NCBI GenBank assembly: GCA_964636225.1
Contig: CAZWQM010000032.1
Coordinates: 1-15,097, forward strand
From: UBA1858 sp964636225
Lineage (GTDB): Bacteria > Pseudomonadota > Gammaproteobacteria > UBA4575
Direction of reading: 5' to 3'
Length of the DNA stretch: 15,097 bases
The position numbers and the translations under genes are program-made. The notes under the pieces were generated by a model. That model worked only from the letters and a program-made list of their open reading frames with translations, was not told the DNA's origin and did no database searches. The stretch's first letter is position 1, and each line of letters opens with the position of its first letter. Shown here piece by piece: positions 5,926 through 14,358 of this stretch.

Positions 5926-6459
5926 ATGGAAACATTAGGAGACGTAAGTACAGAGGTCGAACGTATTGTCGAAGGTGCGAGTGATGCACTTACAGACGAT
6001 ATTATTGGCCGCCTGGCTGAAGTCGCGGGTGACGGAATCGCACTTCTCGATAAAGCCAATAACAGTAACCTCGACAAAGCCCTGCCTGCTATCAGCCGTA
6101 TGGTTGAGAACGGAGATCTGGACCGCGTTGTTAATCTGGCACGCGTACTCGGTTCTGCGGGTGACGCGGTAACAGATGACATTGTTGCGCGTCTTGCAGA
6201 AACCGCCGGTGAATTGATGTGTATTGCAGATCGGTTAGCTCGCAGCGAAGGTTTGATGCGTTTGTTGGATCTGCTGGAACGTGAACACATCATTAATCTG
6301 TTGGTCGAATTTGCAGAAGCGGCCGCCTCTGCTAAAGCAAGTCATGAGCCGGCTTCCAAAGGGGGCATCATGGGCATTATGGGAACTATGCAGGATCCGG
6401 ATGTTCAGGATGCATTGAAGTTCTTTGGGGCAATGTTTAAAGAGCTAAAGAAAGCTTAA
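5926..6459 (+). CDS. DUF1641 family protein with internal duplication
   Basis: The 177-residue, mostly helical product ends with a DUF1641 segment (GGIMGIMGTMQDPDVQDALK, about residues 146-165, continuing to the C-terminus). DUF1641 genes are often found next to SQR-like or formate dehydrogenase-like genes, and their role is unclear; a partner or anchoring subunit of the flavoprotein is a reasonable inference. Residues 18-43 (ASDALTDDIIGRLAEVAGD...) and 78-103 (AGDAVTDDIVARLAETAGE...) are near copies 60 residues apart, a clear internal repeat. There is one cysteine (Cys99). A strong ribosome binding site, AAAGGAGG, lies just after the SQR stop codon, eight bases before the ATG. It is the last gene of the cassette, before a strong terminator. 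Confidence 0.85.
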   Translation: METLGDVSTEVERIVEGASDALTDDIIGRLAEVAGDGIALLDKANNSNLDKALPAISRMVENGDLDRVVNLARVLGSAGDAVTDDIVARLAETAGELMCIADRLARSEGLMRLLDLLEREHIINLLVEFAEAAASAKASHEPASKGGIMGIMGTMQDPDVQDALKFFGAMFKELKKA

Positions 6460-6481
6460 CAGACTGTTGTAATGTCAGTGA

Positions 6482-6513
6482 AAAAAAAGCTCGGTTTTAA
6501 CTGGGCTTTTTTT
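6482..6513. terminator. Bidirectional rho-independent terminator between the sulfur cassette and glnS
   Basis: An A-tract is followed by GCTCGGT, a TTTA loop and ACTGGGC, then seven T. The stem has seven pairs (two are G-T wobbles) and is extended by A-T pairing of the two tracts. Because T-tracts follow the stem on both strands, it can end both the plus-strand cassette (stop at 6459) and the minus-strand glnS transcript (stop at 6546). Confidence 0.88.
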
Positions 6514-6545
6514 ATTGTTGTGACTAAAGAATATTTGAGGATTGA

Positions 6546-8213
6546 TTATTGATTGATTTTTGCCCAGGTATCTCTGAGTGTCGCAGTGCGGTTAAAAATA
6601 ATCTTTCCGTCTTTACCGGTTGACTTGTCGCGTGTGTAGTAACCATTACGCTCAAACTGAAAACCCTGTTCAACCTGAGCTTCGATCAGACTCGGCTCGG
6701 CAAAACAATTTTCCAGTACTTCAAGTGAATCCGGATTAAGTTCGGCCAGCATATCTTCAGCAGCGCCTGGATTGGCGGTATTGAATAATCGGTCATACGA
6801 ATTCACCTGTACTGGAAGTGCTTTAGCCACTGATACCCAGTGAATGGTACCTTTGACTTTGCGACCATCAGTCGATTTGCCACCGCGTGTTTCCGGGTCG
6901 TAACTGCAACGCAATTCAATAATGTTGCCGTGTTCATCTTTAATGACATCATTGCAGGTGATGTAATAAGCATAACGTAAACGTACTTCACGACCAGGAC
7001 CCAGGCGGAAAAATTTCTTCGGTGGATCTTCCATGAAATCATCCTGTTCGATATAAATTTCACGAGAAAATGGAATGTTACGTTTGCCCAGTTCTTCACG
7101 TTTGGGATGATTGGATGCTTCCAGCTGTTCAGTCTGTTTCTCAGGGTAATTTTCAATCACTACTTTAAGTGGCTTGAGTACACACATGGCGCGGGGAGCA
7201 TAGTAATCCAGATTTTCGCGCACGCAGTTCTCCAGTACGCCAACATCAATTTGAGAATCTTTTTTAGTCACGCCAATGCGTTCGCAGAAATCTCGAATCG
7301 CGGCCGCAGGATAACCACGACGACGTAATCCCGTTATGGTTGGCATGCGTGGGTCGTCCCAGCCGTCTACATGATTTTCATTCACCAGTTGGTGAAGCTT
7401 GCGCTTGCTTGTCACGGTGTAATCCAATGACAAACGTGCAAATTCAATTTGCTGCGGATGCACCGGTGTTTTAACCGTATCCAGTATCCAGTCATAAAGA
7501 GGTCGGTGATCTTCAAACTCCAGCGTACACAACGAATGCGTGATGCCTTCAATGGCATCCGATATACAGTGCGCATAGTCATACATGGGATAAATGCACC
7601 ATGTGTCGCCTGTTCTATGATGATGCGCATGTTTGATTCTATAGATGGTCGGATCACGCATATTGATATTGGGTGAAGCCATGTCAATTTTCGCGCGTAA
7701 CACGCATTCGCCTTCTTTGAATTCGCCTGCGCGCATGCGCTGGAATAAAGCCAGGTTTTCATCAACTGGACGATTTCGATAAGGACTGTCTTTGCCGAGT
7801 TCGGTTAAGGTGCCGCGGTACTGACGTATTTCCTCTGCATTTAAGTGACACACATAGGCTTTACCCATTTCAATCAGATTGACAGCATACTGATATAGCG
7901 GCTCAAAATAATCCGAAGCAAAAAATAAGTTACTCCATTGATAACCCAGCCAGGCAACATCCTGTTTGATGGACTCTACGTATTCGTCATCTTCCTTGTC
8001 TGGATTGGTGTCATCAAAACGCAAATTACACTGACCATTAAATTCCTGAGCTACACCAAAATTCAAACAAATAGATTTGGCGTGACCTATATGCAGGTAA
8101 CCATTAGGTTCCGGTGGAAAGCGCGTAAAGATAGACACAGATTTTTCTTCAATGTCTGCGCGAATTCGATTGCGAATAAAGTTATTAGGAGGTGTAGTTG
8201 TCTCTTCCGTCAT
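6546..8213 (-). CDS. glnS: Glutaminyl-tRNA synthetase
   Basis: GlnS charges tRNA-Gln with glutamine in the cytoplasm. The 555-residue product has the GlnRS-specific FPPEPNGYLHIGHAKS (32-47, class I HIGH motif), LRFDDTNPDKEDDEYV, the CTLEFEDHRPLYDW block, and a KMSKS-type loop SLDYTVTSKRKL, in which the usual VMSKR is VTSKR. WDDPRMPTITGLRRRGY follows, and the full C-terminal anticodon-binding beta barrels are present, ending ATLRDTWAKI. The length matches bacterial GlnS, and the sequence is GlnRS rather than GluRS. It is the last gene of a minus-strand series, 26 bases after the AsmA-family stop. No strong Shine-Dalgarno sequence is visible. Presence of GlnRS fits a gammaproteobacterium. Confidence 0.97.
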   Translation of the reverse strand: MTEETTTPPNNFIRNRIRADIEEKSVSIFTRFPPEPNGYLHIGHAKSICLNFGVAQEFNGQCNLRFDDTNPDKEDDEYVESIKQDVAWLGYQWSNLFFASDYFEPLYQYAVNLIEMGKAYVCHLNAEEIRQYRGTLTELGKDSPYRNRPVDENLALFQRMRAGEFKEGECVLRAKIDMASPNINMRDPTIYRIKHAHHHRTGDTWCIYPMYDYAHCISDAIEGITHSLCTLEFEDHRPLYDWILDTVKTPVHPQQIEFARLSLDYTVTSKRKLHQLVNENHVDGWDDPRMPTITGLRRRGYPAAAIRDFCERIGVTKKDSQIDVGVLENCVRENLDYYAPRAMCVLKPLKVVIENYPEKQTEQLEASNHPKREELGKRNIPFSREIYIEQDDFMEDPPKKFFRLGPGREVRLRYAYYITCNDVIKDEHGNIIELRCSYDPETRGGKSTDGRKVKGTIHWVSVAKALPVQVNSYDRLFNTANPGAAEDMLAELNPDSLEVLENCFAEPSLIEAQVEQGFQFERNGYYTRDKSTGKDGKIIFNRTATLRDTWAKINQ

Positions 8214-8239
8214 AATTCAAGTTTGAGTGGTTAAATTCT

Positions 8240-10936
8240 TTAGGGTTCCAAAGGCTCAACAGTGGCATCTTTGATTGCTTCTTCCTGTTTAGCTTTTTCG
8301 GCTTCTTCTGCCGCGCGTTTTTCAGCAGCAATTCTTTCGGCTTCCTGCTGAGCTTCTACTGCCCGGGTGGTGGTACTGGCTATCTCACTGAAGCATTTAT
8401 CACTTTTGTTACCCATGTTGGCAAACGGTACAGCCAGGGCAGCTGGGCCCAATGCAATTGTGGCAGCGCTTTTTAGCAGCTTCTTAAATACTGAACCTTT
8501 GTCGAGTGAAAAGCTGGGGTCCTGCAAGTTGCCTTTCACACGAATATTGGAATCCAGTGTAAATAATTCAATATTTTTAGGTTTTGGAATCAGTAATAAA
8601 TTTAACTTCTCTTTACTTAAATCGATAGAGCCGTTGATTGTCATCACAATGTTTTCTGTATTCAACAGAATAGCATCGCTGTTGAATACACCCTCGTTAG
8701 CAGAGAACTGCACAAAAAGGCACTCGATTTTTGTGTGGTCTTGTTTGGCTTTACCAGGCATCAGTTCAACTAGCAGATTACTTGCGAGTAAATCAATGGG
8801 TGCATCGGCCAGTGATCCCTCGGTCATCACGGCAGTGATTTTACCGCTAGCGTTGTTGGCTAATTCCTGTGAACTTGTGCCAAAAGAATTAATGTCAATG
8901 GATGCGTCGATCTTGCCCTGCAGTTTTTCACCGGCGTCTATATCATTTAATAGTTGGCCCAGATTAAATTCTTCGGTGTATAAACTATGTGAGAAAATAT
9001 TTTTGTTGGCATCCACCAATAGATTGGCCTTTAAATTGGAGTCCAGATATTTAAGTGAATCGATCTCTATAGTCGCTTTATTATCTAGTGCCACAACTTT
9101 GGTTTTAACGTCATTCAATATCGCCTTTTTGTAGATGAGATTTTTAATTAACAGGGAAATATCTGTGTGGGCTGACTTTAACCAGCTGAGATCAATTTTT
9201 TCATCTGAGAATAAGCGAGTGTCTTTTGGTGCGTCTTTATTTTCACTATCGTCAGCTTTTTCTTTAGCTTTTTCTTTGTGACCTGCGGCCAACAGATGCT
9301 CGATATTTAGTGACTCTGAAATCAGATTAGCGCGCACATTAGGCGGAGAAGAGAGTTCTATGTCACTGTCGCCGGTCAGATGGGTGTTATCAATGGCCAG
9401 CGTTAAATTTGTCAGACCAAGATGATTACCTGCAAATTTTAGTTGGGTTTCTAGAGAAAACTTTTCCGAGGCGGGTAACGACTGTTTAATCAGTTCTTCA
9501 AAATTCTGAAGATTATTCCCTTTTGAAGATACAGTCAGATCAATGCTAGGCTGGAATTCCGCATCAAATAAAATAGCGCCCTGCGCGACACTCTGCGTAT
9601 CTTTTATTGCCAGTGTGGAATCCAGATTTTCGATTCGGAATAAATTTTCCGGATTGCTGATATCGGCCTTAAGCGAGAATTCGTCAATCTGTTCTGCAGC
9701 AATGGCTTGTTGCGATTCATTTAGCCAGGCGGGCTGTTTGCCGCTTACATCAAGATTGATAGCAAGCTGGGGTAAGTTGTCCGACATTTGAAAATTACCT
9801 GTCGCGTTTAATTTGCTTTCATCTATTTCTACGACGGCATCAATGGAATGCGCATTCCAGGTGCGGGCATCACCTTCAAAGATTGAGGATATTTTAAAAT
9901 TATGGATGCGTTCGGCCGGAAAATATTCCTGATAGTTGTTAAGCCAGGCAGGTTCTGAGCCTGAAGTTTCCACATTCAGTTTTATGTCTGATAGAGGATT
10001 GATGCTGGCAATGCTGCCAGTGGCAGACAAACTTGTGTTCTCAATCGCGGCCTTGATATCTATATTTGAAGCCTTCAGCTGCTTAAAATTGCCATTTAGC
10101 CTGACAGCTAATTTAACCTCTTTGGTATTCGGCAGAGGATACTCTTGAGTTAATACAAATTCCGAGATGTCTTCTGCTTTAGTATTAACCGACAAATCAA
10201 CTTTGCCTTGATTGGCAACATTGATCGTGCCGCGAAGCTGAGTACTGTAGGGTGCAGTATCGATTTGTGCGTCAATTGAGCAATCGTGGCCTTTAAGTAA
10301 ATTTCGAATACGACAGATTTCACTGCTGATTTTGACAGGTTGACCATCAAAGCTGCTGGAAGTTTTTATTTGAATAATATCTTTATTTTTGGGATGAAAC
10401 TCAAAAGACTCCAGTGCATAAACAAACGAATTTTCAGTTTGAAGATCCGAATAATTGACTTGTAAGTTTGTAATCAGAATATCAATCACATCAAATAGAA
10501 TTGGAGTAGACGAACTACGGTCACTAGATGAGGTTTTAGATGAGCCAAATTCCAGATTAGAACGGCCCTGTTGATCGCGTTTTATAGTAATGATGGCGTT
10601 ATCAAAGACAATATTCTCAATGGTAATTTCACCTAAGAGAAGATTTGGTAGAGAGACACCAAACTCAAGCTTATCTGCAGTTAATAAATGATTGCCTTTG
10701 TCCCAGTCCGTGCTGGCAATGCGTACACCTGAAGTTTTTAATGTGGGATGTAATGAGCGAGTTAGAGTAAATTTTCCATCAACATTGACTTCCCGTTGTA
10801 AAGCCTCCTGTAATGCCTGGAGTGCCTTGTCTTCAATGGTTTTGTCGTCTATTAATTTATATGCCGCCAGAGAAGAGATAAGAAGAACAGCGACGATGAC
10901 TGCCACGGCAGGCAGAATTTTTTTCAATAGAGACAC
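8240..10936 (-). CDS. AsmA family inner-membrane/periplasmic protein
   Basis: AsmA-like proteins are inner-membrane-anchored, mostly periplasmic beta-rich proteins implicated in moving lipids to the outer membrane. The 898-residue product has one N-terminal membrane helix (about 9-29). The typical start of the AsmA domain follows (ALQREVNVDGKFTL, LHPTLKTSGVRIAS, ADKLEFGVSLPNLLLGEI, IENIVFDNAIITIKRD), then a long repetitive beta-rich middle. A C-terminal AsmA-type block covers about 655-845 (SGKITAVMTEGSLADAPIDL, INGSIDLSKEKLNLLLIPKP, VKGNLQDPSFSLD). The last 50 or so residues form a charged Ala/Glu/Lys-rich helix, probably a coiled coil, followed by a short acidic tail. It is longer than E. 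coli AsmA. It lies 21 bases after the lytic transglycosylase and 26 before glnS, probably in one transcript. Confidence 0.88.
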   Translation of the reverse strand: MSLLKKILPAVAVIVAVLLISSLAAYKLIDDKTIEDKALQALQEALQREVNVDGKFTLTRSLHPTLKTSGVRIASTDWDKGNHLLTADKLEFGVSLPNLLLGEITIENIVFDNAIITIKRDQQGRSNLEFGSSKTSSSDRSSSTPILFDVIDILITNLQVNYSDLQTENSFVYALESFEFHPKNKDIIQIKTSSSFDGQPVKISSEICRIRNLLKGHDCSIDAQIDTAPYSTQLRGTINVANQGKVDLSVNTKAEDISEFVLTQEYPLPNTKEVKLAVRLNGNFKQLKASNIDIKAAIENTSLSATGSIASINPLSDIKLNVETSGSEPAWLNNYQEYFPAERIHNFKISSIFEGDARTWNAHSIDAVVEIDESKLNATGNFQMSDNLPQLAINLDVSGKQPAWLNESQQAIAAEQIDEFSLKADISNPENLFRIENLDSTLAIKDTQSVAQGAILFDAEFQPSIDLTVSSKGNNLQNFEELIKQSLPASEKFSLETQLKFAGNHLGLTNLTLAIDNTHLTGDSDIELSSPPNVRANLISESLNIEHLLAAGHKEKAKEKADDSENKDAPKDTRLFSDEKIDLSWLKSAHTDISLLIKNLIYKKAILNDVKTKVVALDNKATIEIDSLKYLDSNLKANLLVDANKNIFSHSLYTEEFNLGQLLNDIDAGEKLQGKIDASIDINSFGTSSQELANNASGKITAVMTEGSLADAPIDLLASNLLVELMPGKAKQDHTKIECLFVQFSANEGVFNSDAILLNTENIVMTINGSIDLSKEKLNLLLIPKPKNIELFTLDSNIRVKGNLQDPSFSLDKGSVFKKLLKSAATIALGPAALAVPFANMGNKSDKCFSEIASTTTRAVEAQQEAERIAAEKRAAEEAEKAKQEEAIKDATVEPLEP

Positions 10937-10957
10937 GGTCGGGTTGACTTCCTGAAG

Positions 10958-11593
10958 TTAAGAATCAATGTTGGTGAAGCTATTATAATGCTTAATGACC
11001 TTCTTTACGTAACTCTGTGTTTCTTTGTAAGGTGGAATACCATTATACTTTTTTACCGCATTGGGTCCGGCATTATAAGCAGCCAGAGCCAGCTCAATAT
11101 CGAATTCGAATAATTCCAGCATTTGCCTGAAATAGCGTGTACCGCCACGAATGTTGTCTTTGGCGTTGAAAACATTGTGAACCCCGATTAATTCTGCCGT
11201 TTGTGGCATCAGTTGCATCAAGCCATTGGCGCCTACGCTGGATACGGCATACCGATCAAAGCAGGACTCAACCGTGATAATTGCTTTGATCAGCTGTTTG
11301 TTAACTCCGTACAGTTTGGCGTACTGTTGTATAATGGGTGCATAATCCTTGGCTTGGTTATCGATTGATCCGGTGCATGAAACCGAGGCAGTGGGACGTC
11401 CTATCGTGGCAATCAGCTTATAGCTTTGTGCGGGTAGATTTTTATCTGAGTACCAGGTGGTGCGGTCTTCGTGTTTGTAGACGTAATACTCCGCATTGCA
11501 ATTAAGGCTGAGTAAGCAGTAGAAAGCGAAAGCACCGGATAGCTGGAGTAATAATTTGGTCGGCGGGCGAATCGTTTTTCTTGAAATAGTCAT
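10958..11593 (-). CDS. Lytic murein transglycosylase, SLT domain
   Basis: The enzyme cleaves the glycan strands of peptidoglycan in the periplasm, forming anhydromuramyl ends. The 211-residue product has an N-terminal hydrophobic export segment (about 12-34). A short region resembling DUF4124 (YYVYKHEDRTTWYSDK, 36-51) follows, then an SLT domain at about 85-205. The catalytic glutamate is Glu109 in IKAIITVESCFDRYAVS. GANGLMQLMPQTA (121-133), NIRGGTRYFRQML and LALAAYNAGPNAVKKYNGIP (168-187) complete the fold and the saccharide groove. It is the first gene of the minus-strand transglycosylase, AsmA, glnS series and is divergent from birA, with 97 bases between the two start codons. No promoter could be placed with confidence in that gap. 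Confidence 0.94.
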   Translation of the reverse strand: MTISRKTIRPPTKLLLQLSGAFAFYCLLSLNCNAEYYVYKHEDRTTWYSDKNLPAQSYKLIATIGRPTASVSCTGSIDNQAKDYAPIIQQYAKLYGVNKQLIKAIITVESCFDRYAVSSVGANGLMQLMPQTAELIGVHNVFNAKDNIRGGTRYFRQMLELFEFDIELALAAYNAGPNAVKKYNGIPPYKETQSYVKKVIKHYNSFTNIDS

Positions 11594-11690
11594 GATGTTC
11601 AGAGTGTTTGGATATGTGTATTGTACCTAGAGTTGGCATAATTTCTCTTACATTTTGTGAGCAGAAAGTGTCCGTTTATCTCTGAAGATT

Positions 11691-12671
11691 ATGCTGCATT
11701 TCGCGCAGGTATTGAGTTTGCTGAATAATCAGCACTATGTGTCCGGTGAGGCGCTGGCGCAGCATTTCGATGTCACCCGTGCCACCATCCATAATTGTAT
11801 CGCCCGAATTGAGTCGCTGGGCATTACTGTTCAACGCGTACGTGGACTGGGTTATCGCCTGACTTATCCACAGGACTGGCTGAATAGTACTGAAATTAAG
11901 CAACAACTACCCAAACATCTGGCTAACAGAATCGTTCACTTTGAATGCCTGCCGGAAGTTGATTCCACCAATCGTTACGCAGCCAGTTTGCCGCTGCCAA
12001 AAACAGGTAAATTCTCAGTGGTACTGGCGGAAATGCAAACTGCCGGTAAAGGACGGCGAGGGAGGGTGTGGGTGTCACCTTATGCGGCGAATATTTATCT
12101 GTCACTTCTTTGGCCAATACAAAGGCCCATGCATGAGGCCGGCGTGCTAAGTCCACTGCTGGCAATAAGCATGTTGAAGGCGTTGACAGAGCTGGGCATG
12201 ACCGGTTTGAGTCTGAAATGGCCAAATGATCTTTATTGTAATAATAAGAAATTGGCTGGCCTGCTAATGGAATGCTCTGGCGAAGTGAATGGCGGCTATA
12301 AAATGGTGGTGGGTATGGGCGTGAATGTGCTGATGACTCAGCTGGAGAATATAAACATCGATCAGCAATGGACCGACATTGTCAGTCAGACTCCGGACTG
12401 GACGCATACGCGCAATGATGTTGCAGCAGAATTAATACATCAGGCGGTAACGAGTTTAATGGCTTTTGAAAAAAATACCTATGGAAACGTCGCTAATGCC
12501 TGGTCACGCTGGGATATGATGAAAAATCAGAAAGTCCAACTGCGGACCTCGCAATCTATCCAGACAGGGATCGCGCGAGGCATTGATGCTCAAGGCTGTT
12601 TGCTGTTGGAAACCTCAAAAGGGTTGCAGGTTATTTCTGCGGGCGATGTCAGTTTGAGGGCTAATCCATGA
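11691..12671 (+). CDS. birA: Bifunctional biotin-protein ligase / biotin operon repressor
   Basis: BirA activates biotin to biotinyl-AMP, attaches it to the acetyl-CoA carboxylase carrier protein, and can repress biotin genes. The 326-residue product begins with a winged helix-turn-helix (about 1-60; SGEALAQHFDVTRATIHNCI), so this is the regulator-type ligase. The ligase domain follows, with VDSTNRYA (90-97), the biotinyl-AMP loop GKGRRGRVW (119-127), KWPNDLYCNNKKLAGLL (176-192) and VVGMGVNV (206-213), and then the small C-terminal domain (GIARGIDAQGCLLLE). The frame is open upstream of 11691 but offers no better ATG, and alignment to the E. coli N-terminus from memory fits this start. Its stop overlaps the coaX start (ATGA). 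Confidence 0.96.
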   Translation: MLHFAQVLSLLNNQHYVSGEALAQHFDVTRATIHNCIARIESLGITVQRVRGLGYRLTYPQDWLNSTEIKQQLPKHLANRIVHFECLPEVDSTNRYAASLPLPKTGKFSVVLAEMQTAGKGRRGRVWVSPYAANIYLSLLWPIQRPMHEAGVLSPLLAISMLKALTELGMTGLSLKWPNDLYCNNKKLAGLLMECSGEVNGGYKMVVGMGVNVLMTQLENINIDQQWTDIVSQTPDWTHTRNDVAAELIHQAVTSLMAFEKNTYGNVANAWSRWDMMKNQKVQLRTSQSIQTGIARGIDAQGCLLLETSKGLQVISAGDVSLRANP

Positions 12672-13411
12672 AACTGTTAATCGATTTTGGTAATAGCCGT
12701 TGCAAATGGGTGCAACTGGTTGATGGAGGTTTGCAGAATTTTAAAGCGCATGCCTATTCCAGTGATGACGCAATGCTTCGAGCCTGCGAAGTGAGCCAAT
12801 GCCTGCCTTTGGATAAGGTGGATGAAGTGCATGCCATAAGCGTGTTGGGAGAGGAATTTGAAAATGCATTCCAGCAGCAATTAGAAACAAAATTTTCTCG
12901 AAGAGCGATATTTTACATACCACAGGCAAATCAATTTGGGGTAAAACTGGCCTATTCAAATCCATTAAGCTACGGTGTGGATAGATATGCCGCGCTGGTG
13001 GCTGTGCATCATCAATATGAAGGTGTGAAATTGGTCGTGGATTGTGGTACTGCGGTGACTATGGATGTGATCAAGGCTAACGGACAACATTTAGGAGGGC
13101 TGATATTGCCGGGACTTGATCTGATGTGTTCGTCTCTTTCTGGCAAGGCTTCTGGGATTCCTGAGTGTTCAGCAAATCAGCAGGCCGCTCTTTTGAATGA
13201 TTATACCGTGAATGCCGTATATTCAGGTTGTGCACTGACACTTCAACATGGGCTAAATGGGATTATTCAGGACATTAAGCGTAATATTCAGCAAGAGATT
13301 ACCCTGTGTGCGACTGGGGGCGGAAGCGATATGATTAAAAATAGCGAAATGCAATACATTGATTGCCCCAATCTGGTGTTAGAGGGACTGCAAATAATGC
13401 AGAGCGCATAA
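12668..13411 (+). CDS. coaX: Type III pantothenate kinase
   Basis: CoaX phosphorylates pantothenate, the first step of coenzyme A synthesis, and needs a monovalent cation. The 247-residue product has the ASKHA-type phosphate motif LLIDFGNSRCKW (3-14), the family-specific NPLSYGVDRYAALVA (98-112) for pantothenate binding, VVDCGTAVTMD (123-133) and HLGGLILPGLDLM (141-153). The length is normal. The start overlaps the birA stop by four bases, and the SPOR gene begins at the base after its stop, so the three are one translational unit. In E. coli this position beside birA holds the unrelated type I kinase gene coaA; here a different enzyme for the same step occupies the same place. Confidence 0.96.
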   Translation: MKLLIDFGNSRCKWVQLVDGGLQNFKAHAYSSDDAMLRACEVSQCLPLDKVDEVHAISVLGEEFENAFQQQLETKFSRRAIFYIPQANQFGVKLAYSNPLSYGVDRYAALVAVHHQYEGVKLVVDCGTAVTMDVIKANGQHLGGLILPGLDLMCSSLSGKASGIPECSANQQAALLNDYTVNAVYSGCALTLQHGLNGIIQDIKRNIQQEITLCATGGGSDMIKNSEMQYIDCPNLVLEGLQIMQSA

Positions 13412-14098
13412 ATGAGACCCCTGATTTTATTTTTAATATTGCTTAATCTGGCATTCTTCTACTGGGCGAGTGAGTACGGTTCCAGAGAAGTGGTGTTGGA
13501 AAATCCTCAGAATGTGCCAGGCTATCAGCCCATCAAACTATTGAGCGAGTTGGAGAAAGAGGCTCAGGTGGTAACAGATCCACCCTCATCAAAGAATTCC
13601 ACTCTAAAGTCACAGGTGTCAAACACCGTCACCAGCCAGAAATGTTTTTCATTAGGCCCGCTGGAAACGGACACGCAGTCAGATGAAATATACGATGCTC
13701 TATTTTCTGCCGGCATTCAGGCAAAACAGAGAACGGTCAACCAGCGTGAACCGAAAAGTTACTGGGTGTACCTGCCGTCATATGAATCACGTGAAGAAGC
13801 ACAAAAGGTCGTGGATTTTCTCAAAAAGAGCAACGTTGAGGAGTATTACATCTGGTTTGAGGAATCACATAAAAATGCTGTTTCGTTGGGCTTGTTCAAA
13901 AAACTGAGTACTGCACGTGAAAAAATGGAAGAAATCAAAAAACTCAACCTTAAGCCCGAAATGGAAGTCCGCTTTGATGAATTTACCGAATATTGGGTAG
14001 ATTTTAGTCACGATAACCAGGGCGACCAGCCAAAAGTGATCGAGAAAATGCTAAGAAGCAATGATCGGCTGCTGATAGTAGAGGCAAAGTGCTTCTAA
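13412..14098 (+). CDS. Membrane-anchored SPOR domain-like protein
   Basis: The 228-residue product has an N-terminal membrane segment (about 4-19, PLILFLILLNLAFFYW) with no clear cleavage site. A linker rich in Ser, Thr and Lys follows, then a SPOR-like domain from about residue 74: KCFSLGPLETDTQSDEIYDA, SYWVYLPSYESREEAQKVVD, VEEYYIWFEES, SLGLFKKLSTAREKMEEIKK. SPOR domains bind denuded peptidoglycan and often direct proteins to the division site, so a role in envelope growth or division is likely, with the domain in the periplasm. Its ATG directly follows the coaX stop. No terminator hairpin is visible between its stop and the tRNA-Thr gene 81 bases later. Confidence 0.82.
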   Translation: MRPLILFLILLNLAFFYWASEYGSREVVLENPQNVPGYQPIKLLSELEKEAQVVTDPPSSKNSTLKSQVSNTVTSQKCFSLGPLETDTQSDEIYDALFSAGIQAKQRTVNQREPKSYWVYLPSYESREEAQKVVDFLKKSNVEEYYIWFEESHKNAVSLGLFKKLSTAREKMEEIKKLNLKPEMEVRFDEFTEYWVDFSHDNQGDQPKVIEKMLRSNDRLLIVEAKCF

Positions 14099-14179
14099 GG
14101 CATTGATTGCCGTCGCGGATTTAACTAGACTGCACTTCCTGCGAAATGCATGGGTTATTCCATGTGTCCAGATTGGTAA

Positions 14180-14255
<76 letters not shown>

Positions 14256-14358
14256 TAAAATCAGTGTCTTACAGCTTCCACGCTCTTGTTGATTACTCTC
14301 TGATTCCAAACAGTACTACGTTTAGTACACAAAATCTAGAATTCTATTGGTTGTTTCT
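14256..14358. other. Non-coding stretch after tRNA-Thr
   Basis: No gene, terminator or further tRNA was found here. It holds two short symmetrical elements: GTACT (14313-14317) with AGTAC (14324-14328), and the palindrome TAGAATTCTA (14337-14346). No second copy of the tRNA 3' end is present within the window, so an attachment-site duplication cannot be shown. Confidence 0.5.

Noticed and set aside
8367..9134. 255-residue plus-strand frame opposite the AsmA gene
   Set aside because: It is antisense to a well-supported gene, has no recognisable domain, and shows the Leu/Ser-rich composition usual for such shadows.
14148..14163. CATGG and CCATG inverted repeat upstream of tRNA-Thr
   Set aside because: Only five pairs and no T-tract; no promoter or terminator function can be supported.
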